Assembly: GCF_000719475.1 (NCBI RefSeq)
Contig: NZ_JOGO01000063.1
Coordinates: 1 to 34,081 of the forward strand
Direction of reading: 5' to 3'
Source: Streptomyces sp. NRRL F-5630
Lineage (GTDB): Bacteria > Actinomycetota > Actinomycetes > Streptomycetales > Streptomycetaceae
Length of the DNA stretch: 34,081 nt
Shown: one piece after another, positions 1 to 7,474 of the stretch
Layout of the letters: each line of letters opens with the position of its first letter
Position numbering within the stretch: the first letter of the stretch is position 1
The notes under the pieces: generated by a model
What the model saw: only the letters and a program-made list of their open reading frames with translations
Database searches by the model: none
What the model was told of the DNA's origin: nothing
Program-made: the position numbers and the translations under genes

Positions 1-91
1 CGCCCCCGCCCCCCCGTCGCCTTCCTCACACCTCGCCCCCCACCCCCCGACTGCCTTCAAGCAATCCCCGGCCGTGCGACAGAATGGTCCT

Positions 92-628
92 ATGGAGATC
101 CCGAGGAACGAACGGTCGCAGGAGCAGCCGCAGGTCCTGGTCGTCGGGCAGGAGGGGATGGCGCTCGGCGGTGGGAATGCGGACGACGAGTCGGGCGAGA
201 CCCCGATCACCGAGATGGTCGCCCAGCCCGCGAAGGTCATGCGGATCGGCAGCATGATCAAGCAGTTGCTGGAGGAGGTACGGGCCGCGCCTCTCGACGA
301 GGCGAGCCGGGCCCGGCTGCGGGAGATCCACGCCAGTTCCGTCAAGGAGCTGGAGGACGGGCTCGCCCCGGAGCTGGTGGAGGAGCTGGAGCGGATCTCG
401 CTCCCCTTCACGGACGAGGTCACACCGAGCGACGCCGAGCTGCGGATCGCGCAGGCGCAGCTCGTGGGCTGGCTGGAGGGCCTCTTCCACGGCATTCAGA
501 CGACGCTTTTCGCCCAGCAGATGGCCGCCCGCGCCCAGCTGGAGCAGATGCGGCGCGCGCTGCCGCCCGGGAGCGGCGGGGACGAGGGGGACCTCAGCGG
601 CGGCCGTACGGGCGGCCCCTACCTCTGA
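92..628 (+). CDS. bpa: Bacterial proteasome activator (Bpa/PafE, DUF2587 family)
   Basis: Predicted 178-aa ring-forming, ATP-independent activator that docks on the 20S proteasome and opens its gate for unfolded substrates. The protein is mainly helical and acidic, with the family core around the segments ITEMVAQPAKVMRIGSMIKQ (about residues 39-58) and GWLEGLFHGIQTTLFAQQM. It ends in GGPYL; the mycobacterial protein ends in GQYL, the motif that inserts into pockets of the proteasome alpha ring, so the penultimate Tyr and final Leu are kept. The length equals the usual family length. ATG at 92 is chosen; a GTG at 74 in the same frame would add six residues, and neither has a clear ribosome binding site. 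It converges with the kinase gene on the other strand. Family assignment is confident; function is inferred from the mycobacterial homologue. Confidence 0.93.
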   Translation: MEIPRNERSQEQPQVLVVGQEGMALGGGNADDESGETPITEMVAQPAKVMRIGSMIKQLLEEVRAAPLDEASRARLREIHASSVKELEDGLAPELVEELERISLPFTDEVTPSDAELRIAQAQLVGWLEGLFHGIQTTLFAQQMAARAQLEQMRRALPPGSGGDEGDLSGGRTGGPYL

Positions 629-671
629 CCGCGAGCGCGGGCACCGGGACCGTCAGGACCGGCGAAGCGAA

Positions 672-712
672 GAAGGGCGGCGACCGGACGACAGGTTCCG
701 GCGCCGCCCTTC
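672..712. terminator. Hairpin between convergent bpa and kinase genes
   Basis: An 11-bp perfect outer stem (672-682 with 702-712) continues, past a bulged A at 683, into a 5-bp inner stem (684-688 with 697-701) around an 8-nt loop. It lies between the bpa stop and the stop of the convergent kinase, so it can serve both strands. There is no U tract, as is usual in streptomycetes. Confidence 0.7.
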
Positions 713-770
713 GCCATCCGCGTGCTCCCGCCCCGCCCCCTTCGCCCCACTCGCCCCCGCCCCCCTCGCC

Positions 771-2558
771 TCAGGCCGGGTTCCCCGTCGAGACGCGCAG
801 GGTGATCGACGGCTTGTCCTCCTTGTCGACCTCCTTGTTCGGGTCGGGCTTCTGCCTGATCACCGTGCCCTCGCCGAAGGTGTTGTTGTCGACCTTCTCG
901 ACCGTCCACTTCCAGCCGCCCGCCCTCAGGCACTCCTCGGCGGACTTCAAGTACTTGTACTGGACGTCCGGCACCATCACCTTGTCCGGGGCCCAGGCCA
1001 GCGGTGTGCGGGAGACGCACTTGTCGGGGTCCAGCGTCCGGTCCGTCTCGGGGCTCCGGTAGCCGGGCGGGTGCGCGCCGGACTCCTTGGCCACCGGCTT
1101 GCGGTCGGGCTCGTCCTTCTTGCCGGTGGCCCAGAACGCGACCCCCAGTCCGCCCACGAGGACGACCGCAGCGACCGCGAGCGTGAGGACCGTCCGCCGC
1201 GCGTTCCTCCCGGGCTTCGGCCCGCCCCCGCCCGTCGCGCCGCCCAGGCCCCCGGCGCCGTTCCCGCCGTGCCCCGTCCCGGCGGTCTGCGGGTACCCGT
1301 ACGCGCCGGAGCCCTGCCCGTACGAGGGCCTGCCGCCGCCGTACGCGGCGCCCTCGTTCCCGTACGGCGCCGGCTGCCCGTACGGGTTCGGCGGCGGGCT
1401 CTGGTAGCCGCCGCCCTGGGGCGAGCCGTACGCGGGCGAAGGCGTGCCGAACGCCTGCGGCTGCGGAGCCGGCGGAAAACCCTGCTGCGGCACGGGCGGG
1501 AAAATCGCCTGCTCGGCCTGTCCCGCCTGCCCGTTCACCCCGTGCCCGGCACCGGACCCGTCAGGACCCCCCGCACCACCGCCGAGACCCTGCGGCCCGC
1601 CGGAACCGCCCTGGCCCCCCGCTCCCGTCACGCTCGGAGCCGTCGGCGCCGCCGCCACCCGCTCGCACTCCTCCCGCATCGCCTCCGCGTGCGGGAAGCG
1701 CTCGGCGGGGTTCTTGCGCAGGGCGCGGGCGAGGAGCGCGTCGATCGCGGGCGTCAGCGCGCTGTTCAGCGTCGAGGGGACGGGCGGCTGCTCCTGGACG
1801 TGCGCGTAGGCGATCGCGAAAGGCGAGTCGGCGTCGAAGGGGAGTCGCCCGGTGAGGAGCTGGAAGAGCATGACGCCGACCGAGTAGATGTCGCTGCGCG
1901 CGTCCACGGGACGGCCCAGCGCCTGCTCGGGGGAGAGGTACTGCGGGGTGCCGACGACCATGCCGGTCTGTGTCATCGACGTGACACCGGACTGGATGGC
2001 GCGCGCGATGCCGAAGTCCATCACCTTCACGACGCCGCGCCGGTTCACCATGACGTTGCCCGGCTTGATGTCGCGGTGCACGAGGCCCATCTCGTGGCTC
2101 AGCTCCAGCGCCGCGAGCACGTCGCCGGTGATCTTCAGCGCGCGCGGGGCGGGCATCGCCCCGTGGGCCCGTACGTCCCGCTCGAAGAGCGTGCCGAGCG
2201 GATCGCCCTCGATGTACTCCATGACGATGTACGGGGTGGTCACCCCGTCGAGCTGGTCCTCGCCCGTGTCGAAGACGGAGACGATGTGCGGGTGCGAGAG
2301 CTTCGCCACCGCCTGGGCCTCGCGGCGGAAGCGCTCGCGGAAGGCGGGCTCGCGGCCGAGGTCGGTGTGGAGGGTCTTGATCGCGACCCGGCGGTCGAGG
2401 GCCGCGTCGTAGGCGAGGTGGACGGACGCCATGCCGCCGGCCCCGAGCAGCTCCTCCAGCCGGTACCGGCCGCCCGCGATCGTCTTCCCGACGTACCGGT
2501 CGTGCGTCTCGTCGCCGGTTCCCGCGTTCCCGTCGCGCGCGTCGTCGTGCTGGCTCAT
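771..2558 (-). CDS. Transmembrane Ser/Thr protein kinase (PknB type) with one PASTA-like domain
   Basis: 595-aa receptor-like kinase. The cytoplasmic kinase domain (about residues 32-300) has the Gly loop, catalytic Lys61 in VAIK, the HRD triplet at 161-163, DFG at 181-183 and the activation segment MTQTGMVVGTPQYLSPEQ. A Pro/Gly/Tyr-rich linker (about 315-450) leads to a transmembrane helix (about 456-477). The extracellular end (about 527-590) reads as one PASTA-like domain: VMVPDV at its start, GTVIRQKPDP in the middle and ITLRVSTG at its end. Two extracellular Cys (about 514 and 543) could form a disulfide. The ATG at 2558 has a G-rich ribosome binding site; the same frame stays open far upstream, but that stretch does not resemble protein. 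PASTA domains usually sense muropeptides or beta-lactams; sensing here is inferred. Divergent from a paralogous kinase. Confidence 0.93.
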   Translation of the reverse strand: MSQHDDARDGNAGTGDETHDRYVGKTIAGGRYRLEELLGAGGMASVHLAYDAALDRRVAIKTLHTDLGREPAFRERFRREAQAVAKLSHPHIVSVFDTGEDQLDGVTTPYIVMEYIEGDPLGTLFERDVRAHGAMPAPRALKITGDVLAALELSHEMGLVHRDIKPGNVMVNRRGVVKVMDFGIARAIQSGVTSMTQTGMVVGTPQYLSPEQALGRPVDARSDIYSVGVMLFQLLTGRLPFDADSPFAIAYAHVQEQPPVPSTLNSALTPAIDALLARALRKNPAERFPHAEAMREECERVAAAPTAPSVTGAGGQGGSGGPQGLGGGAGGPDGSGAGHGVNGQAGQAEQAIFPPVPQQGFPPAPQPQAFGTPSPAYGSPQGGGYQSPPPNPYGQPAPYGNEGAAYGGGRPSYGQGSGAYGYPQTAGTGHGGNGAGGLGGATGGGGPKPGRNARRTVLTLAVAAVVLVGGLGVAFWATGKKDEPDRKPVAKESGAHPPGYRSPETDRTLDPDKCVSRTPLAWAPDKVMVPDVQYKYLKSAEECLRAGGWKWTVEKVDNNTFGEGTVIRQKPDPNKEVDKEDKPSITLRVSTGNPA

Positions 2559-2915
2559 GTCCCCCGCCGTCCCCGCCGTCCCCGTGCAGAATCGGGGCGC
2601 GTCCCGGCCTTCCGGCCGTCGTCGTGTGCTCCGGCCGCGTGCGATGATCCCTGACCGGTCCCGGCCAAGTCTGCCCGAGGGCACGGGAAGGTCAAGCGAG
2701 GTGCCCGAGTCGTGACCGTACGCGGTACGGGCGCGGGGGGCGCGCGTGACGCGGCGCACACCCGGAGGGCCAGGGAATATGCCCGGCCTGCCGCGTGGCG
2801 GGCCGGATGGCCGATCCGTCCCGGACCGCGAGGCCCCTGTGAGGCTGTAGCGTGGCGATGGAGGACCGTGACAACCCCCGCGCGGACCGCGGGACAGAAA
2901 CGACGGCGAGGACCG
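2559..2915. other. Intergenic region between divergent kinase genes
   Basis: 357 nt with no convincing gene. It must hold the start signals of both kinases. A possible minus-strand promoter is listed separately; on the plus strand a TAGCGT hexamer (2850-2855) is a possible -10 box without a good -35 partner. Confidence 0.5.
2667..2695 (-). promoter_or_regulatory. Candidate promoter of the PASTA-like kinase gene
   Basis: On the minus strand TTGACC (2695-2690) is followed after 17 nt by AGACTT (2672-2667). The -35 hexamer is good and the -10 weak. Transcription would start near 2660, giving a leader of about 100 nt. Confidence 0.3.
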
Positions 2916-4556
2916 ATGGCACAGACGCAGCGCGCCCAGGGCCCGTCCGACCCGGAGGCGACTGGCGGCTCCCTGTCGGACGCCCCCGACTCCTTCGGTA
3001 ACGGAGGGCTGGTCGGCGACGGCCGCTACCGGCTGACCCACCGGCTCGGGCGCGGTGGTATGGCGGAGGTGTGGGCCGCCGAGGACGTGCGTCTCGGGCG
3101 GACCGTCGCGGTCAAGCTGCTGCGCGCCGATCTCGCCGAGGACCCGGTCTCCAAGGCCCGGTTCACGCGTGAGGCGCAGTCCGTCGCGGGCCTCAACCAC
3201 CACGCGGTCGTCGCGGTCTACGACTCGGGCGAGGACACGGTCGGCGGCAACGTCGTCCCGTACATCGTCATGGAGCTGGTCGAGGGCCGTACGATCCGCG
3301 AGCTGCTGCTCAGCGCGGAGGCGCCGACCGCCGACCAGGCGCTGATCATCGTCTCCGGCGTCCTCGACGCGCTCGCCTACTCGCACCAGCACGGCATCGT
3401 CCACCGTGACATCAAGCCGGCGAACGTCATCATCACGCACTCGGGCGCCGTCAAGGTCATGGACTTCGGCATCGCCCGCGCGCTGCACGGCGCGCAGTCC
3501 ACGATGACGCAGACCGGCATGGTCATGGGCACCCCGCAGTACCTCTCCCCCGAGCAGGCGCTCGGCAAGGCCGTCGACCACCGCAGCGACCTCTACGCGA
3601 CCGGCTGCCTCCTGTACGAACTCCTCACCGCACGTCCGCCGTTCACCGGCGAGACCCCGCTCTCGGTGGTCTACCAGCACGTGCAGGACCCGCCGGTGCC
3701 GCCCTCGCAGATGGCGGAGAACTGCCCGCCCGAGCTGGACGGGCTCGTCCTGCGGGCGCTCGCCAAGGAGCCGGACGACCGGTTCCAGAGCGCCGAGGAG
3801 ATGAGCGGACTCGTCCAGTACGCGCTGCAAATGCTCCACGACCAGGGCGCGTTCACCGGAAGCTGGAACACCGGGCACGTCGACGCGGCGGCCTTCGGCA
3901 CGCCCCAGTCGGGGCCGGCGACCACGCCTTTCGGCAGCGGTACGGCACAGATCCCGCAGCAGCCGATGCTGCGTCCGCTCGGTGAGGACGACGGCGGATA
4001 CGAGGGCGGGGGCGGCCCGCGGCGCGGCGGCAGCCGGACCCGGCTCTACGTCGTCGCCGCGCTCGCCCTCGTCGCGATCGTCGTGGGCGCCGCTTTCGCG
4101 CTGCCGAAGCTGGGCGGCGGCTCCGGCGACTCGGACAAGAAGCCGCAGCCCTCCGCCTCGCAGACGGAGAAGAAGGAGAAGAAGAGCACCGAGCCGTCCG
4201 AGACCGCCGAGGAGGACCAGGGCGGCGACACGGAGACGGGCAGCGGCACGGGCACCGGCAACGGCTGGGGGCAGGACCAGCCCAGCGGGGGCGGCAACCA
4301 GCAGTCCGGGCCGAGTTCCAGCGCGACCGACGAGGCTCCCGGGGGCGGCGGCGACCCGCAGCCGACCCACAGCCAGGGCGGGGGCGGCACCGACCCCGGC
4401 AACGGGCAGAACACGAAGGACCCGGGCGACGGGCAGAGCCAGCCGACCGACCCCGGCGACGACGGCGACCAGGGTGGTGACGACCCCGGCGACGGCACCT
4501 CCACGGGCGGTGGCGAGCCCGGCGGGGGCGGAGAGTCGGCGAACTCCGGCGGCTGA
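2916..4556 (+). CDS. Transmembrane Ser/Thr protein kinase (PknB type) without PASTA domains
   Basis: 546-aa kinase. The kinase domain (about residues 37-310) has the Gly loop GRGGMAEV, catalytic Lys67 in VAVK, HRD at 163-165, DFG at 183-185 and the activation segment MTQTGMVMGTPQYLSPEQ, nearly identical to that of the divergent neighbour. A juxtamembrane linker is followed by one transmembrane helix (about 375-397). The outer part, about 150 residues, is low complexity: first Lys/Glu/Ser rich, then Gly/Asp/Pro/Thr/Gln rich, with no PASTA domain visible. The ATG at 2916 is chosen because the coding character begins there; the frame is open upstream to 2712 without kinase-like sequence. Very similar catalytic cores but different outer domains suggest duplication followed by change of sensor. 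The gene ends just before a very strong terminator. Confidence 0.92.
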   Translation: MAQTQRAQGPSDPEATGGSLSDAPDSFGNGGLVGDGRYRLTHRLGRGGMAEVWAAEDVRLGRTVAVKLLRADLAEDPVSKARFTREAQSVAGLNHHAVVAVYDSGEDTVGGNVVPYIVMELVEGRTIRELLLSAEAPTADQALIIVSGVLDALAYSHQHGIVHRDIKPANVIITHSGAVKVMDFGIARALHGAQSTMTQTGMVMGTPQYLSPEQALGKAVDHRSDLYATGCLLYELLTARPPFTGETPLSVVYQHVQDPPVPPSQMAENCPPELDGLVLRALAKEPDDRFQSAEEMSGLVQYALQMLHDQGAFTGSWNTGHVDAAAFGTPQSGPATTPFGSGTAQIPQQPMLRPLGEDDGGYEGGGGPRRGGSRTRLYVVAALALVAIVVGAAFALPKLGGGSGDSDKKPQPSASQTEKKEKKSTEPSETAEEDQGGDTETGSGTGTGNGWGQDQPSGGGNQQSGPSSSATDEAPGGGGDPQPTHSQGGGGTDPGNGQNTKDPGDGQSQPTDPGDDGDQGGDDPGDGTSTGGGEPGGGGESANSGG

Positions 4557-4570
4557 GCCCCCTCCCGACG

Positions 4571-4615
4571 ACGGAAGGGCCCGGCCGATCCACCCGATCG
4601 GCCGGGCCCTTCCGT
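4571..4615 (+). terminator. Strong intrinsic terminator after the kinase gene
   Basis: A perfect 20-bp inverted repeat (4571-4590 with 4596-4615) with a 5-nt loop, starting 15 nt after the kinase stop codon. No U tract follows. Confidence 0.9.
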
Positions 4616-4651
4616 GCTGTTTCACGTGCGCCGTCTCCCAGGCCGCCCCTC

Positions 4652-4780
4652 GCAAGCCGGACGTCCCTCCCTGCCCAGCGCGCCGGACGCGCCCCCCTTC
4701 CCAGCGCGCCGGACGCGCGCCCCCTGCCCAGCACGCCGGACGCGCGCCCCCTGCCCACCACCGGACGAGCCCCCCGTGCC
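4652..4780. repeat. About five tandem copies of a 24-27 bp GC-rich repeat
   Basis: Consecutive units start at 4652, 4676, 4702, 4729 and 4756, each of the form (N)6-8 CCGGACG, then a C-rich stretch, then YGCC or TTCC. Units at 4702 and 4729 are identical over 27 nt except one base; the outer units are more diverged and one base or more shorter. A sixth decayed copy may begin at 4781. It is not a coding repeat in any plausible gene. Confidence 0.75.
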
Positions 4781-4953
4781 TCACCCCCGGACAGCACGAG
4801 CACCCCGCCCCCGCGCCCCCCTCCCCGCGATGCGCCGGTCACCTGGGCTCTTCCCGCACCCGGGGTGCGCGGGTTAACGTGCCGGTGTTCCGGCCCCCTG
4901 CGAGGCTGTGACCAGGAGATGCAGGCGAAGCGCTCCCCGGCTTTCTCGATTTA

Positions 4954-4967
4954 CTTGGAAATCCAAG
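4954..4967. promoter_or_regulatory. Perfect palindrome upstream of the bkd-type operon
   Basis: CTTGGAAATCCAAG is an inverted repeat with 6-bp arms and a 2-bp centre, in the AT-richest patch of the intergenic region, about 220 nt before the E1-alpha start. It looks like a dimeric regulator site; bkd genes in streptomycetes are known to be controlled by Lrp/AsnC-type regulators, but which protein would bind here is unknown. Confidence 0.35.
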
Positions 4968-5185
4968 CAAAATTGCAGGTCAGTGGGGGTTCGCGGAGTA
5001 TTGCCGCACTGGGTAACGTGCATGTTGCAGGGGCTCACCGGGGCACTTGTCACGCCTGTTCCCGGCCGAGCCGCACCCACCCCGTGCGCGGGAGGGGAGC
5101 AGGCGCCTTCCCTCTCCGTCCCAGGAGACGGAGGGATACCCAGCTTCCGGCAGATCCCGGGAGCCGGACCGACGGAGGAACACAC

Positions 5186-6475
5186 GTGACTGCCAAGAAG
5201 GCGCCGGCGCGAGCCGCAGCGCCCGCCCCGGCGAAGAGTGCCGGCCCGGCCAAGAGCGCCGCCAAGGCCCCCGGCCGCCGCGGCTCAGCGGCCAAGACGC
5301 CCGCCACGGCCCGCAGGGCGAAGGCGACCCCGGCGAAGAAGGCCCCCGCCGCCCCCGCAGCGCCCGCCTTCGCCGCCCCCGCCGACGAGCCCGAGCTCGT
5401 CCAGCTCCTCACCGCGGAGGGCGTCCGCGTCCCCCATCCGGAGTACGACCGCTGGGTCGAGGACATCACGGCCGACGAGCTGCGCGGCTTCTACCGCGAC
5501 ATGGTCCTCACGCGCCGCTTCGACGCGGAGGCCACCAGCCTCCAGCGCCAGGGCGAGCTGGGCCTGTGGCCCTCGCTGCTCGGCCAGGAGGCCGCGCAGA
5601 TCGGCTCGGGCCGCGCGCTGCGCCCCGACGACTACGTCTTCCCGACCTACCGCGAGCACGGCGTCGCCTGGTGCAGGGGCGTGGACCCGACCCTCCTCCT
5701 CGGCATGTTCCGCGGCGTGAACAACGGCGGCTGGGACCCCACGAGCAACAACTTCCACCTGTACACGATCGTGATCGGCTCCCAGGCCCTGCACGCGACC
5801 GGCTACGCGATGGGCATCGGCCTCGACGGCGCCGACTCGGCCGTCGTCGCCTACTTCGGCGACGGCGCCTCCAGCCAGGGCGACGTGGCCGAGGCGTTCA
5901 CCTTCTCGGCCGTCTACAACGCGCCGACGCTGTTCTTCTGCCAGAACAACCAGTGGGCCATCTCCGAGCCCACCGAGCGCCAGACCCGCGTCCCGCTCTA
6001 CCAGCGCGCTCGCGGCTACGGCTTCCCCGGCGTCCGCGTCGACGGCAACGATGTCCTCGCCGTCCTCGCCGTGACCCGCGCCGCGCTCGCGCACATCCGC
6101 TCGGGCCAGGGCCCGATGCTCGTCGAGGCGTTCACGTACCGCATGGGCGCCCACACGACCTCGGACGACCCCACCCGCTACCGCGCGGACGACGAGCGGC
6201 AGGCGTGGGAGGCGAAGGACCCCATCGAGCGGCTGCGCGCCCACCTGCTCGCCGAGGGCCTCGCCGACGAGGCGTTCTTCGCCTCGCTCGAAGAGGAGAG
6301 CGAGGCGATGGGCCGCAGCGTGCGCGAGGCGATCCGCGCCATGCCGGACCCCGACCGCCTGGCGATCTTCGAGAACGCCTACGCGGACGGAAGCTCCCTC
6401 GTGGACGAGGAGCGCGCGCAGTTCGAGGAGTACCAGGCGTCCTTCGCTGACGTCTCGGCCGGAGAGGGCGAGTGA
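5186..6475 (+). CDS. bkdA: Branched-chain 2-oxoacid dehydrogenase E1 component, alpha subunit
   Basis: 429-aa thiamine-diphosphate-dependent subunit that decarboxylates 2-oxo acids (branched-chain or pyruvate) together with the beta subunit. The ThDP/Mg motif is clear: GDG at residues 225-227 and the Asn pair at 254-255 in CQNNQWAI. The Family-typical YRMGAHTTSDDPTRYR lies further on. The first 60-odd residues are an Ala/Lys/Pro/Arg-rich tail (PAKKAPA, KSAAKAPGRRG) not needed for the fold and reminiscent of histone H1-like tails. The GTG at 5186 is chosen for its GGAGGA site 6 nt upstream; the open frame extends upstream without coding character. First gene of a three-gene operon, overlapping the next by 4 nt. 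Branched-chain rather than pyruvate specificity is inferred from the alpha/beta/E2 operon typical of streptomycete bkd loci. Confidence 0.92.
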   Translation: MTAKKAPARAAAPAPAKSAGPAKSAAKAPGRRGSAAKTPATARRAKATPAKKAPAAPAAPAFAAPADEPELVQLLTAEGVRVPHPEYDRWVEDITADELRGFYRDMVLTRRFDAEATSLQRQGELGLWPSLLGQEAAQIGSGRALRPDDYVFPTYREHGVAWCRGVDPTLLLGMFRGVNNGGWDPTSNNFHLYTIVIGSQALHATGYAMGIGLDGADSAVVAYFGDGASSQGDVAEAFTFSAVYNAPTLFFCQNNQWAISEPTERQTRVPLYQRARGYGFPGVRVDGNDVLAVLAVTRAALAHIRSGQGPMLVEAFTYRMGAHTTSDDPTRYRADDERQAWEAKDPIERLRAHLLAEGLADEAFFASLEEESEAMGRSVREAIRAMPDPDRLAIFENAYADGSSLVDEERAQFEEYQASFADVSAGEGE

Positions 6476-7458
6476 CCATGGCCGCGGAGAAGCTGGCGCT
6501 GGCGAAGGCGATCACCGAGTCGCTGCGCACCGCCATGGAGAACGACCCCAAGGTCATCGTGATGGGGGAGGACGTTGGCAAGCTCGGCGGCGTCTTCCGC
6601 GTCACCGACGGCCTCCAGAAGGACTTCGGCGAGCGCCGCGTCATCGACACCCCGCTCGCCGAGTCCGGCATCGTCGGTACCGCGATCGGCCTCGCGCTGC
6701 GCGGCTACCGGCCCGTCGTGGAGATCCAGTTCGACGGCTTCGTCTTCCCGGCGTACGACCAGATCGTCACGCAGCTCGCGAAGATGCACGCCCGCGCGCT
6801 CGGCAAGATCAAGCTGCCCGTCGTCGTGCGCATCCCCTACGGCGGCGGCATCGGCGCCGTCGAGCACCACAGCGAGTCGCCCGAGGCGCTGTTCGCGCAC
6901 GTCGCGGGCCTCAAGGTCGTCTCGCCGTCGAACGCGTCGGACGCGTACTGGATGATGCAGCAGGCCATCCAGAGCGACGACCCGGTGATCTTCTTCGAGC
7001 CCAAGCGCCGCTACTGGGACCGCGCCGAGGTCGAGCGCGAGGCGATCCCGGGGCCGCTCCACAAGGCCCGCGTCGTGCGCGAGGGCACCGATGTCTCGCT
7101 CGTCGCCTACGGGCCGATGGTGAAGACGTGCCTGGAGGCCGCCGAGGCCGCCGCCGCCGAGGGCAAGTCCGTCGAGGTCGTCGACCTGCGGTCGATGTCC
7201 CCGATCGACTTCGACACCGTGCAGGCCACGACGGAGAAGACCGGGCGGCTCGTCGTCGTGCACGAGGCCCCTGTCTTCCTCGGCACGGGCGCGGAGATCG
7301 CCGCGCGCGTCACCGAGCGCTCCTTCTACCACCTGGAGGCCCCCGTCCTGCGGGTCGGCGGCTACCACGTCCCGTACCCGCCCGCCCGCCTGGAGGACGA
7401 GTACCTCCCGGGCCTGGACCGGGTGCTCGACGCCGTCGACCGCTCGCTCGCGTACTGA
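6472..7458 (+). CDS. bkdB: Branched-chain 2-oxoacid dehydrogenase E1 component, beta subunit
   Basis: 328-aa transketolase-like subunit of the E1 heterotetramer. Recognisable features are the N-terminal VMGEDVGKLGGVFRVTDGLQ, the central EIQFDGFVFPAYDQI, the loop RIPYGGGIGAVEHHSES and the C-terminal transketolase segment VEVVDLRSMSPIDFDT. The length is normal for the family. GTG at 6472 overlaps the E1-alpha stop (GTGA) and has GGAGAGGG placed 7 nt away from GGAG to start; ATG at 6478 is an alternative two codons later but lies too far from that site. Translational coupling with the alpha subunit would keep the two chains equimolar. Confidence 0.93.
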   Translation: MTMAAEKLALAKAITESLRTAMENDPKVIVMGEDVGKLGGVFRVTDGLQKDFGERRVIDTPLAESGIVGTAIGLALRGYRPVVEIQFDGFVFPAYDQIVTQLAKMHARALGKIKLPVVVRIPYGGGIGAVEHHSESPEALFAHVAGLKVVSPSNASDAYWMMQQAIQSDDPVIFFEPKRRYWDRAEVEREAIPGPLHKARVVREGTDVSLVAYGPMVKTCLEAAEAAAAEGKSVEVVDLRSMSPIDFDTVQATTEKTGRLVVVHEAPVFLGTGAEIAARVTERSFYHLEAPVLRVGGYHVPYPPARLEDEYLPGLDRVLDAVDRSLAY

Positions 7459-7474
7459 GACGGGGGAAGGAGCC

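Larger units (their letters stand above)
4616..5185. other. Intergenic region upstream of the bkd-type operon
   Basis: 570 nt without a convincing gene. It holds a GC-rich tandem repeat (4652-4780), an AT-richer patch around 4945-4980 with a perfect palindrome, and a TAACGT hexamer at 5014-5019 that could be a -10 box for the operon, giving a leader of about 160 nt. Short open frames here have no protein-like composition. Confidence 0.5.

Noticed and set aside
4619..4632. GTTTCACGTGCGCC, a partial parS match beside a terminator.
   Set aside because: Matches 11 of 14 bases and only one half-site is intact, unlike the two perfect sites at 9041 and 9080; listed as chance or decayed.
771..4784. 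One 1337-codon open frame on the minus strand joining the left kinase to sequence opposite the right kinase.
   Set aside because: Only 771-2558 is protein-like. The rest is the antisense of the right kinase and its intergenic region, open only because of high GC.
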